From the NCBI GenBank assembly GCA_035235625.1, contig CP141142.1, forward strand, positions 25,182,995 to 25,246,994: 64,000 nt of DNA, read 5' to 3'. The position numbers and the translations under genes are program-made. Source of the DNA: Saururus chinensis (Eukaryota; Streptophyta; Magnoliopsida; Piperales; Saururaceae). How positions within the stretch are numbered: the first letter of the stretch is position 1; each line of letters begins with the position of its first letter. Below are positions 1 to 11,700 of the stretch, in pieces. Under the pieces are notes generated by a model. It made no database searches. It was not told the origin of the DNA and saw only the letters and a list, made by a program, of their open reading frames with translations.

Positions 1-1631
1 TGTCATTTGGTTTAAGGCCTTAATGATATCTAATAGTTCTAAAATTCAATCAAGGGTACTACTGGGCTTCATAGCCTCTGTGTAATTTTCCTAGCATGTG
101 ACGGGGTCGTGAACCCCTTGAACTGACCCAGGTTTGCCTAACGGTTTACTATAAACCCTAAGGGTAAAAGGGTCAATTAACCACTCATTGGGATTTTTCT
201 TCACTAAGAGATTTAGACTATAATTTGGTAACCAATTGGACTCTCACTGAGAATTTTTCCGATTTTTAAATCAACTCCTAGGCCCCTGGCCCGGGGCCCC
301 GAAGTCAGGCAAATAGTTCTCACATGATGAATTAACTACCAGGGCTAAAAAGGTTATTTTAGAGACTCTGGGATTTTTCCCGGGCCTGAAACTCAACCAC
401 AATAATCCCACACCTTTCCTGATTCACGAATAATTTTCTAAGATTTTTTTGACATATTTAACATTGTGAACCGGACCCGGATCACTAGTTTTGTTTTGTT
501 TTGTTTTTTTAAAACCTCACCCAGTCCGGCCCGGCTCGAAACGAAGCCCGACAACCCGTTCGGTCGTCTTCTTCGCAGCCGGTCAGAGGCCGACTGGCCT
601 CTACCGGTGCCGCCCCAGGCTGCCGCTTTGTGGCGAGGGCTGGGCGGTATCGGATCGCCGCCTGGCGGTGATTCCGACCAGCCCAGCCCAGCCCCGCCGT
701 CGTCTGGTGGCCGGCCGGCGCAGAAGGGCTTTTTTTTTCTGCAACTGCCGTCATTCCGAAGCATGGCAGCGGCAGGGAGCCATGGTTGAGCGACGGGCCG
801 GGGTTGACCAGATCGCTGTCTTCCGGTGATTCCCGTACCCTCGGTCCCGCCTCCGGCCAGAGCTTGCATTGTGCCGCCGTTGTCCCTTTTTTTTTTTACT
901 GTGCCGCAGTGGCAAAAGCCGCCACCGCCGCCAAGCATACCCGGCCGCCACGGCCAAGGACAAGACTAGCACGCCCCTCCAGACGTGGGTCCAGCCACTA
1001 GCGGTCGACCAGTGACTGGCCGGCAGCAGTCAGAAAAAAAAATAGTACAAAGTGAACAGTGATTGCAGAAATCACTATTTACGTTATTAACAAAACGGTT
1101 TATATTTTAATAATAAAATATCACTAATCTGGATACAAAATCCTACCTCGAAGGCTGAGTTGTTGTCGATCCACTGTCGCCAACGCTTCGCTGAAGTCTC
1201 GCCGGAAAATTCCTTCATCTTCTTCACCATCCAAAAAAACTCTTCTTTTATTAGCCCTAATTTGCATTTTATAGGCATGGGATTAGGGCTCCTAATCCCA
1301 TGAGAAATTAGGTCCTAAATACCCAATTTTGGAACAGTAATTGATCGGGCCCGTATGGTGACTTAAACGGACAATTCACACGTTCAATTCGGGTAAACGG
1401 GTCCTGCACGATATGTTCAAATTCAGACGGTCGTTTCTCCCTCATCCGGACTCCGATTTGTGCATTCTTGGTGGCGTTTTGAAACTCTTTCAGTCTGCTT
1501 TCTATACATATATATTTCAGCCACCACTTCCAACTGATGATTAGGTTATTCCTACGGAAAGATCAAGGGGTCCTACACCTTAATTTCCACGTGTACGACT
1601 TCAGGAATTTAGAAAATTCCCGTACATTACA
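1..1631 (-). mobile_element. L35-class LTR, truncated by the window edge
   Basis: The sequence matches, in the same orientation, the right-hand part of the complete solo LTR at 21870-25463 and, inverted, those at 36917-40470 and 41686-45199. Read on the minus strand it begins TGTAA at 1631, has a TATAAAA box at 1273-1267 and an AGGTAGGA donor-like site at 1148-1141. It sits directly against copia integrase-region coding sequence, so it inserted into that element. The other end and its target duplication lie outside the window, so solo LTR and full element cannot be told apart. The GC-rich block at 510-1010 gives several open frames in all phases; these resemble no protein and are treated as LTR sequence. 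Confidence 0.85.
1267..1299 (-). promoter_or_regulatory. LTR core promoter: palindrome plus TATA box (L35 copy 1)
   Basis: Minus-strand TATAAAA at 1273-1267, preceded upstream by an inverted repeat GGGATTAGG (1279-1287) and CCTAATCCC (1291-1299) with a 3-nt spacer. The same palindrome-TATA arrangement, with about the same spacing, is present in the other three copies of this LTR class. That it is the retrotransposon promoter is inferred from position and conservation. Confidence 0.6.
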
Positions 1632-1922
1632 TAATAAGTAGTAGCGAAAACCATCGAGGGATGGGACGGGAGAGGGTTCCCATACATCAGTGTTCAGATT
1701 ACTAAAACAAGTACTTGAATAAGATACACGTCTTTCAAACGGTAATTTTGATACTTTTCCAAGCTTACAACTATCACAAGCATTATTATGCAAAGACATA
1801 GAAAAGTGAAGAGTTGAAGCCAGTGTCCTCATTATTGTAGGAGAGTGGTGGCCCAAATGGGCATTCCACACTTCAAAACCAGCTTTATGGGAGATAAGGC
1901 TAACATGATCCGCTCTGCACAT
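1632..1922 (-). pseudogene. Ty1/copia pol fragment: pre-integrase zinc region, cut by LTR insertion
   Basis: The minus-strand reading frame shows the copia GAG-pre-integrase pattern: a W.AHLGH motif, then C..C.LGK..KLPF, then the start of the integrase core (DVWEPSPV, DGFRYY). In intact elements the integrase catalytic domain, reverse transcriptase and RNase H would follow. Here the frame runs straight into the L35 LTR at 1631 and everything downstream is absent from the window. A frame change near 1905-1925 separates this piece from the protease upstream. It is a dead fragment. Confidence 0.8.
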
Positions 1923-2268
1923 CTTTCACAATAAACCCCCATTCATAAAAACTGAAACAACAATTATTGTTCGAAGTAAATTCCGATACATTAAGAAGAT
2001 TCTTAGTAAGGCTAGGAACTAAGAGAACTTTTTCCAATTTAGGAGAGGCAGGGAATAAAGTAACATAACCAATATGAGAAATAGGTAGAGCTGCACCATT
2101 GCCTACAAAGACTTTATCTTGGCCAGAGTAAGGAATTATACCATCAACTTGTGCAAAATCGGAAGTCATGTGGTTCGTTGCACCAATATCTGGGTACCAC
2201 CCGTTGTCATGTTGGTCAGCCAAGTGAAGGGCAAAGAAGGATTGGGATTGGTGGAGCCAGCCTGACAA
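1923..2268 (-). pseudogene. Ty1/copia aspartic protease fragment
   Basis: Minus-strand frame with WYPDIGATNHMT, the copia protease active-site region, in which the usual D-[ST]-G-A has become D-I-G-A. It is followed by the family pattern VFVGNGAALPISHIG and LLVPSLTKNLLNVS. The polyprotein is cleaved by this domain in live elements; loss of the Thr/Ser after the catalytic Asp and nearby frameshifts mean it is probably inactive. It lies in order between gag (2290-3127) and the integrase region (1632-1922). Confidence 0.8.
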
Positions 2269-2289
2269 TCGTCAGCCTTGTGATTTGGA

Positions 2290-3127
2290 TGGCCACGCCG
2301 GTAGCAATATACAGAGGCATAGTTGCCATCGACCAGGGCAGGGCAGCATGAGGATGCCCACGGTGAGACCCATCACGGCCATGACCCACTGTCATTGAGG
2401 CAGTAGGGATGGGTCATCCGCGCAGCTGAGAAGGTGGGCAAGCATTGCCAGAACACCCCCCTCCACTAGACCCTCCACGATGGGCGGCAAGTTGAGGAGA
2501 AGGAGAGGATTTGGAGGTCAACAAGGCTAGGGAGGAAGCGACAGTCTGCTGCCCCTGGAGACGCATCTCAAAATCCAGAAGAAGAGAAGCCACATCATCA
2601 ACAGCCGGAAATTCATGGGCAACATGAATCACAGCACAAGCAGGGACATATTCAGGACCAAGTCCCTTTTGCACAAGGATGATGAAATCGTCATCGTCGA
2701 CAGGCTTTCCGGCCATGCTAAGAGTATGCACTAGAGAGCGAGCCTTGTTGATGTATTCAGTGATAGAAAGGGGGCCCTTTGAGAGACTATGGAGCTCACC
2801 TTTGATACCTTGGATGCAGGAGCGAGTCATTTTTCCGTAGAGAACCTTCATCGTCACACAAAAACTATGGACAGACTCACAGTGGGCAACCTGAGGCAGC
2901 ACGTCTTCGGAAGCTGAGGTAACCACACAAGAACCATCTGGTCCAGACAAAACCAGACACGGATAGCAACATCATCGTCGTCACCCACAGGTCAAGCCAT
3001 TTTGCCGTGAACAAGCCCGATGAGGCCGTGGCAGCATAGCACTGGTAAGACTTGCATCTTCCACATATAATAGCTGGTAGATGCAAGTTCCACATGGTGG
3101 CGGTGGCAGATGTTGCAGCTGAAGACA
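2290..3127 (-). pseudogene. Ty1/copia Gag fragment (UBN2-type capsid)
   Basis: The central part (2414-2950) has the copia capsid pattern: an IKGELHSLSKG stretch, ITEYINKARSLVHTL, and a GLGPEYVP motif followed by a leucine-rich segment. Downstream, around 2270-2320, a CYRRGHPNHKADDC stretch resembles the nucleocapsid zinc knuckle but lacks one cysteine in frame. The likely start is the ATG at 3127. At least two frame changes are needed to read through, so this is a pseudogene. It follows a primer-binding site at 3187-3200 at the expected distance. Confidence 0.75.
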
Positions 3128-3186
3128 TGGTGCAAGGGAGAGAAAGAAAGGACAAAGAACAGAGAGGCACACGAAGAGGATCGATT

Positions 3187-3200
3187 TCAGTCTGATGCCA
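3187..3200 (-). other. Primer-binding site of the copia element
   Basis: Read on the minus strand, TGGCATCAGACTG is close to the initiator-tRNA-Met primer site (TGGTATCAGAGC) used by most plant Ty1/copia elements. It lies directly inside the proposed LTR end and upstream of gag. Confidence 0.65.
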
Positions 3201-3418
3201 TGTGAGAAATTGAATCGATACATTTCTATTGATTTACATGATATTTATACATTATTTAGTTAGCAGGATTCATGGGGATTCAGTTCCCTTTGACTAGGTA
3301 ATAGTTACAACAAGAAGAGAAAAATGGTTACAACAAAAAGATGACGATCTTTTTGTTGAACATTTCCACTTGACGTATCTCGCATATTGAGGACAACTGA
3401 CTCTCAGCTTTCCTTACA
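3201..3418 (-). mobile_element. Probable 5' LTR of the copia element (~218 bp)
   Basis: The segment starts TGTGAG and ends CTTACA on the plus strand, giving TGT...ACA ends, and abuts the primer-binding site. No second LTR is in the window because the element is cut at 1631, so the outer boundary rests only on the terminal dinucleotides and a typical copia LTR length. Confidence 0.5.
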
Positions 3419-3912
3419 GGGTGTACCTACAAAGGCATTCATCTTTGGGTGGCTACCTAGTTGATTATGAGAGGGCTAACAAAGGGGATGGAATTAGCTG
3501 AGCTTTGGGTTGGCAATTGTGTCTACGATGGAGGGAGAAAGAAGGGGGGACAAGGGCTTCAAAGGCCTTCGTCTTCATGCAGGTGACTTCATGGATGATT
3601 AAAAGACGGAACCCCATTTTTTATGGAGGGAGGAGGCACAACTTTTGATTTAGAGAGGGGTATTGTGGTCTTTTCCGGCCACTTGTGTGCTTGTTCTCAT
3701 ATGTGTAGGTCTACTAGTGTCAATAGCCAAAACCTTATGACATCTCAGTCGATGTCATGAACCCCGGGCCAATCCTCCTTTCTAAATACTGTTTAGAGCA
3801 GCTTGATGCACAAGTAAGTTAATTTTGCCTTTCTTTTCTTACCCTAGGTATCAATAATGAATCATACTTCATGGACCCTAAATTTCCAATGAGATAAATT
3901 TATAAGCTAGGC

Positions 3913-4034
3913 CTATGCAAAATTGTTGACTATAGCTCTTGCATTATGGTCATTATTATGCGTCATTCCAGGGCTATGCAAAATTGTTGACTATAGCTCT
4001 TGCATTATGGTCTTTATTATGCGTCATTCCTAAG
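3913..4034 (+). repeat. Two-copy direct tandem repeat, 61-bp unit
   Basis: The stretch from TATGCAAAATTGTTGAC to GCGTCATTCC occurs twice with a 61-bp offset (first TATGCAA at 3914, second at 3975) and nearly no differences. This points to a recent local duplication. Confidence 0.85.
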
Positions 4035-4672
4035 CTTAATCTTTTTTAATCAAGAATAGATAGGGTAATCTTTTCCCAGGTCTATTAGAAGGGCCCTATG
4101 TTTATTTATGATTGGGGACGACATGAAGCAGAGAATTAGGAGGATTAAGCACTTGAGGAGGAAAGGGGAGCAAAGGAGGAGGCAAAAAATTTTGTTTTAT
4201 AGTTTTCAATTTTAATTTTTTTTAGTTTTGCAGCTCATAATTAAGTAAAATTAAAACTCATTCCTCTTTTTTAAATAACTGATGGTTATTATGAATTGTT
4301 TTTTAACATTGAAAATTATAAAAATAAAATAGCTTCATATCTAGAATGCAATCATACTCACCAAATTTTTAGCGAGTAAACTGAGATGGAGGAAGAAGAG
4401 GCAAAAGATGAGGGAAGGATGCGGTGAAGGAGAGGAAGAGTTGGAGAGAAGACAGGGCAATTAGAGGCACAGAAGTGGAGGCAAAGGGGCTAAAGGTGGA
4501 GTCGGAGTTCGAGTCGGAAACAATAGGGAGGAAGTTCTCTGGGCACTTACAAAACTGTCACTTGTCAAACATTTGGGGTACACATGCTTAATCCTTTACT
4601 CTGGTAAATATAGGAAAATTGATTGGCTTAAAACATTACTTCGGCAAATATAGGAAAATTTATCATAACAAA

Positions 4673-4781
4673 CTCCCTCTGTTTTGCATTAATAGCTACA
4701 TTCAATTTTTTAAAATAAACTAAAATTAATGTAATTAGAAAAACCAAATGTAATTATTAATGTAAGGTAAGGCAGAGGGAG
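4673..4781. mobile_element. Stowaway-like MITE, 109 bp
   Basis: The ends form the inverted repeat CTCCCTCTG ... CAGAGGGAG, which is the Tc1/mariner Stowaway terminal signature. The right side is followed by TA; the left TA is not preserved (AA). The interior is AT-rich without coding capacity. Confidence 0.7.
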
Positions 4782-5349
4782 TATATCAATAAACCTCAAA
4801 TCTACTTGGGTTAACTCACTAAATTTTGTCATAAAAAGTCATGTTATAAAGCATAAATGGAGTCACTTTTAAATAAAATAATTCCTCGCGATGTTTTGCA
4901 AACATCTCTAACAGACCAAAATGGAGTGCATCGCACTGAAAATGCAATAAATTTCCAATAATTTTTAAGATCATTAGAGGTATTTAGATAAGATCTTGTT
5001 CCTTCTAGAGGAATTAAATTTCTGCAACAAAATCCAAAGTTTCTTAAAAATTAATAAAAGTTTGGAATAAAGTGGAGAAAAAAAGGTGACCCAATTGAAA
5101 ACATTGGCAGACATGCTTGAAGTTCCCTCACATTTATTGGCTAAGAATGAAACCGCTGGTATATTGAAAGAAAGTAAAGAAAACTTAAAAATACAGCAGC
5201 ACTATTTTGAGCATATTCAGATGTTGTAAATACTAAAGAATGCTATTTAGAAAATGCTAAAAAATGTTTCAATTGCAACAACTGCAGTCGGCCTAAAGAA
5301 ACTACATACACGTACAAAAGACCAAAAATGAAAATCAAGCCTTTAAACT

Positions 5350-5716
5350 CTAATAGCTCCAGCTTTACAGCATTTTTGGAAGAAGAGGTATCCCTGAGGA
5401 TATTCTATACAATTTGTGAAATGTACATTTGTAGTTCTGTACAGTTCAAATGTTGCATATAGAACAGATGAACTATCCACTTAGCAGTTTGTGAAGCTGT
5501 CTTCGACTGAAATTTTGCTGGTCAAAGTTTGACACTTTTAGCATGGGGGAAAGAGTGGTGCTTCCGAGGTCCCAAATGTAAGGATTACAAACTTTGCTTG
5601 GTAACTAACCAATTGAATTCTTTATACTTGACTGCAGTAGCAGCCTCAGTCCCCAAAGAGACTCTGAAAAAAGGACAGGTTCTGGATCTGAAAGGAAGAA
5701 TAAAAATCGTACATCC
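5350..5716 (-). other. Probable 3' UTR of the sorting-nexin gene
   Basis: This follows the TGA stop at 5719-5717 in the transcript direction. It has no other coding pattern. The polyadenylation point cannot be placed from sequence alone, so the far boundary is approximate. Confidence 0.4.
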
Positions 5717-8700
5717 TCAAATAGATTGAAGATGTGTTTTTTCGTGAATGTCTTGAACAAGATTCTGAAGCTCCGGAAATATCGAAAGAATGATTAGTTC
5801 TAGCATACAATATGCAAGTTGCTTCAAACATATGGTGGACTGAAATGCGAAAGCATGCAAATGAACTGTTAGTTTTTGAGAATCAATAGATATCAGAATA
5901 ATGTTTTATCAAATTGTGGTATATAAATCACCTGAAGAAAAAAATATATGTCTTTTGAACAACGCTGGTATTGTCTCTGGCCAATCAAGCTGACTAATGC
6001 AGCAGGAGCTCCACCTTGAAAGTTAAAAAGACCAATTAGTTAATTAGTGATTTTATTTGCTAATATTTTTCAAGCCCAGCTTATAAGATATCTGGTTGTA
6101 AACATAAAAATAATGAGGAACTGAGATAGGTGTCTCCAGTCGTCATCATCCACATCTCCACTTCTGGGATCTTCAACATGAGATTTACTCCATAACTAGC
6201 CTATTATCAAACCTTTGCACATCCACCTCACGCATTTCTAAGTCTTTCTTAATTACTCCTTCCAGGCCGTCATAGGCCATCATCTCTTTCTTCTGCATTT
6301 AGAAACCCCAGACGTCGTCTATCAGGCTTTGATACCTTCATCTCTTTCTTCATCTCAGTTTCCATTACAAATTGATAAAAACTTTTCTAGTTTCCCAACA
6401 ATTTGTTAAAAACATGCCCATTACAAGATACTCTCAAAGACAATATCCACTTCCACCACCTAATTAACTATTTCTTTGGGATCCCATCTATCTTCCCCCT
6501 TGCTTCAACCATTTAGCCAATATATCTAAAGCAAACATGCCTAGGTGTCTCTTTACCAACTATTTCAACAAATCTTGCAATTATGATTAGCATCACTATT
6601 CATCTTGTACTCCATATACTCCATCCGGATATAAGTGTATGGATTTGAAAAATGAGCATATTTAAGGCACATGACATCAACAGCATTGGCCCTCTTATAT
6701 AAGCAAGTATTTAGTGAACATGTGATACTTTTACTCATTAAATATGAAAGGAAAAACTTAATGCCAGATAGAGGTTTTATGGAATGCAGACATAAGTTAC
6801 ATCTGGACGGAGGGAGTATCATGATTCAACTTATATTAGAAACTATTCAACAGTTGTATTAATTTTACAATGACAATGCCACTTTCCTATTTGCCCAACC
6901 CAGCTTTTTAATTAGGCAATCCATAAAGTGGTTGAGACAACCAATCAAATTTATTAGTTGAGACTCCTAAAAATGCCATATATATAGTGGGGAACCATAT
7001 GCATATGGAAAATATACTAAATAAATGTAAAATGGTTATATATTAACAGGCAATACTGTGTATGAATCATCACCCTCTTTTGGGTCCACTGTACGGCAGA
7101 AATGAGCTAGCTTGGCTCCAGCTTTAAAAAGATTGGGTCAACCTGGCCCACCATTTTTGTTTTCACATTGCTTCCAACTCCAGGTTGTCAGCCCAGCAGA
7201 GTCTATTAATATTGGCAGGTAATTTGTGGTTTAGATCTATGGCTTTCGTAAGAGGTAGTCCTTAATTCGATGCATGTTTACAAAAAACATAGGCATAAAA
7301 TCTCAGAGATGACCTGAAATTATGTTACTTTTTAAGTTATAGTAATGTAATTTATGCTAGTAACATAATGTAAATTACTAAGTGATGTTTAATGCAACAA
7401 CATTACTAAGTAACTAAGTGAACACTACATTGCTTTAGTAATGTAGTACTACGTTCCTCTAACTCAAAAAGTTTAGTCTCTGGTATAATGCAGAATAAGA
7501 GAAGATGTGATTTTCTTACTAAGTGAACACTACTAAGTAGCAAAGTGAACTCTCCGTTGCTTAGTAATGTAGTACTACTTACAGCCATAGTCCTCTACTG
7601 CAAAAAGCTTGGTCTGTGGTACAACACAAACTAAGTGCACATATGATTATTCTATGTTTACAACCTCAAGCCACACCTTCGTGACCAAAGGGCAAAAGTG
7701 GCATGATAGTAGGGAAAGTTATAATATTAGGGTTCCACAAAGCTCAAGCTTGGGAAAGCTTGACGAAGCTCAATCCATCTACACCCCTAGAGCCACATGA
7801 TCCTCTTTGGCAATTTTACTCTATCAATACATAATTTTCCACCTCCAGCTTCTGCACTTCAAAGTAAATTCTCACTGATTCCTTGCAAGCTGTCTATCTT
7901 TCTGTGCAGCCTTTTTCAGTCCCCGACCAAATTTTAAGGGAGCCATCAGCAGTCTCCCTTGCAAGTGTGTAAACCCTCTTTATTGGTTTCCTCTTATTTT
8001 ATATGAAGGAGAACATAGTGCATTTATATGCAATAGTATGGACAAATAATAGGGATATCACTTAAAAGGAGAATATAGTACATTTGTATGCAATAATACA
8101 AAGATATATAGGGCATACAGCACGGGTCTATTAGAATTCACACAAGCAATAAGCACAAGTCAATATGAATTGCCATTTCTGTTTTGGCTTCCATCTAGCT
8201 TGGCTGAAAAGGGATCTCGGAGAGATCAAGATTGTCCAAACTCAAAAATTAGCTTATCCAGTGGAATAAATTTATCAACAGGACAAACTTATAATTTTAT
8301 TTCTAAAAAAAAGGTCGTCATGAGTGGAAAGATCTTCTCCTTGAGATTTAAAGGAAAATTTTCTTTTATAAAAAGTACTTAAAAGAAACATTGGAGAGCA
8401 TCGCAGACACTTTATTTTGCCACCTCAGTGAAACATGGGCAAGATTTCGGCAATATTGCATCCCATGCATGCCACTCATCAACAAATGAGCCAAACAGCC
8501 AACAACTACTCGAGGTTTTCATGACGAGGTGACGTGGCTGTCACCATGGATGGGTTGTGTTGAGTCTCATCTATGTAAAGTTTGTGGTCTATGATATGAG
8601 TCATTATATAGCATCCATGTTGAAGTGATTTTGTTAATTGAGAAGATAAGAGAAAAAATAATAGATGAATAAGTTCATACCAAGAAGAATCTTCTTGACA

Positions 8701-11700
8701 TCACTTGCTCTACGGGCAGCCTCCAGCTGGCTTTCAAAAGATTCAGGTCTCCGCCCCCTACTGCCACCCACTCTGCTTGCATTATTTGGAAGATTTGAAC
8801 TTGATAATGTCTCATCTATTTGGTTGCTTAGCTCCAATTTCAGAAAAAATGTACCATTAGGCCAGAGTATCTAACATAAAGAAAACAGGCAGTTAGTCGC
8901 ATTATAATTACACTCATCCAGAATAAACCAAAATTTTGAAACTTATCTAAAATAATGCAGATTAATGAAATTGGTTATAGTTCATAATCATATCATATCA
9001 TTTTCGTGAGAGATATTACCTACAACATCCTATTAAACCTTAAAAGAAATGAAGTTATAAAAGTTTCAAATGATCAGCTTTCTTAAGTGAGAAAAAACAT
9101 TGAGGGTTAATTCTTACATCTGAAACCCATCTTATTCCTTGAGCAATTATGTCATCTCTTCGAAGCAACTGAATTTGATTTAAAAGCCAATCATCTAAAG
9201 CATCTTCCATCATCAACTGCAAAATTTGCTTAGAAATCCAATAAACCTGTCTCCTGCAGAAAACATCCGCAAAAAATGTACAATAGATTGAACACTGCAT
9301 GGTTAACAACTATCAACAAATTAAGAGAAATAACAAATTGTTGTGCATACTCACCTTAACCAACCTCTACGATTAAGCTGAAAAATCTTGTCCACTAAAT
9401 TAAGCAGTGGCACACTGACTTTAGAGGGAGACCACTGTAGGGCAATGAGAACATTAAAATGCAATCATGATTCATGACAGTAGCAACCATGTACACTGAG
9501 TCAATGTTTGCAAGACATAGAGTATAAGAGTAATACAAGTATGGAACATTACAGACCCTTCAGTTCCCCTTTTCAAAATTATAAAATACTCCCATATTTA
9601 ACTACGGAAGAAACCATCATGCAACTATAAACACCCATCAATAAAAATACAACATTGCAGACTTGGTTATTATCAACAACTGAAATGTTTTATCTATCTA
9701 TGCCCTTTTTCGCTTTTAGATGATAGATTGAAATCAAAATAATGTGTTAACAATGTATGCTTTCCGTATATTTTAATAACTACAACACCTGTTTAAGAAA
9801 AAACAGCAGCAACTGAGTCATAACTGGTATCTCTGAAACCAACTGTACTTTTGGTTTCATTTTCTAATATTGCTGCAATTATAATAACCAGACACATGTA
9901 CACGTCTAAATATTTCAACTTGTGCACACAGAACCGGCCCCTACAAACTGATCTTCTCCAAAGTATCTTCAGTTAAATTGCTAATTAACCGCATTAATAT
10001 GATCGTTTATGGCTACTAGGCAACTTAATCAAACTGTTTCAAATGCTTCTTAAAATATACTATGTTCTATATGATAAATAGCTCATCATACCTCAGGTGG
10101 GACTGTAATTGAGCGTTCAAAATCACCTCTAACTAATGTTTCCGAAGTCAACCTGCCCCAGCCAAGCGTCCCAATCTCCTCTGGTGGATGACTTCTTTCA
10201 GAAGCCAAGACTCCCAGCTCATCAAAATGCTTAACCACACGGGGTGGGAAGCTTTTCGTGTTCAACTCATTATCAGAATGCCATCCATTTGTCACTTCAT
10301 TGTGTCTTCCATTTTTTTTGCCTTCCTCATTATCAGAGAAGCTTTGTGATGTTGCCATGTTAGCATTCCTTGGACTGTGTTTGCTCCCCTCATCTTCATT
10401 CCAGGATAGAGCAAGATTTCTTTCAGTTATTGATGATGCTGTATAAGAAACTGAGGAAGTTCCAGAAACTTTTCGCAGAAGACCATCTGAAACCCCTTTA
10501 AACTGGCGAACAATATCATCCACAGCATCATCAACATTAACTGTTAAACAAAAAAATCAAATGCCAAAAACAAGGGGTTATAAATATCAAGAAGCGCCCA
10601 TAAGAACCTCTAAATAACTCAGGTTGATAGAGATAGAAAAGTTGCACAGCCTCATAAAAAAGAATACTCAAAGTCACACCAAATACCTGCCAATGATTTC
10701 ATCACGGAAGTTGATTTCCCAAAAGAATAATTCTTCCATTACAAAGAAAAAGAAAAGATTAAATCATAGAAACACAAAATAATTCAGCTTAACAAAAGCA
10801 ATATTCACGATTTCATTTTCAAGAACACATAAAGTTTGAACCTTAGAAGAAGCACTTAGAAAGTCCCAAACTTCATGTTGTTCAGCAACGTTGGCAATTG
10901 ATAACAGATCCTGAAAAGAAATACAATAAAAATCAAACACAAGTAGAGTGGAAGTATGTATCAAAGCATAAAAGATACCGGAGAATCTAATTTATTACCT
11001 GTAGGTATTTGTCAAGTAAAACACAGCGTTGGTGAACAAATTGGTCATCAATGCTTGAGGACAGAAATCTCTTCGGAGGCAGATGCAGCAAATAATTAGG
11101 TATTTCCTTAAGATGCCGATGCAATCGTTCAAAATTTCTATATCTACAAGTGAGAAAGTTTATATAATCAAAATGAAAGGTTTTTTATAAATGCTCAGAT
11201 TCAAAACAATAGGAATGAGGAATAAGACACAAACACACCTCCTTTTCACAAACCATGTTTTGTTGTCTGCGTCTGTCACAGCAATTGAATAAACTGCAAA
11301 AGATTTGGAGCCAGTTTTTTCAAAATATGCTCCCAGAACCTGAAAATTTTCCGGAATAAAAAGAATCATGGTATTGTCCACACTTCCGTTCAACTCATGT
11401 TTCACTTGCAAGTCAAAAAACTTTTTTCATTATTTAAAGTTTTAAAATCTTAAAACCCTTTTTAATAGCATTAAAATCCTTTGGAAAACTTCATAATCCT
11501 TGCTTCAGAGCTATTCTATTGCAAATATTGTCAATGAGAGCAGAAGAAACGTATTGTAAAAAAGGATAATCACTCTGTACAATGATGTTAAAGTTCGTGA
11601 ATACAACTATGAATGACATTTACTCAGCCAACTTATTGGGGCTAGCTACGATTAGTTTCTGTATAGGCTATAGTTTAAAGTGATCTCGTTGATATGGACT

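Larger units (their letters stand above)
3419..5349. other. Intergenic stretch without a gene
   Basis: AT-rich DNA without a credible coding frame. It contains the 61-bp tandem duplication near 3913-4034, a purine-rich tract at 4120-4180 and 4380-4530, and the small MITE at 4673-4781. Confidence 0.6.
6015..8680 (-). other. Intron 13 of the sorting-nexin gene (2.67 kb)
   Basis: Donor GTATGAAC at 8680 and acceptor TTTCAAG at 6015 border a large intron between two Nexin_C exons. It holds the Stowaway-like MITE at 6619-6816 and an imperfect duplication at about 7400-7630. No coding exon of the domain is missing across it, since the Nexin_C sequence is continuous. Confidence 0.8.

Noticed and set aside
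438..1001. Overlapping open frames up to 166 codons in a GC-rich block
   Set aside because: They run in several phases on both strands at once, are full of Pro/Arg/Ala, and lie in an LTR whose other copies have different frames there.
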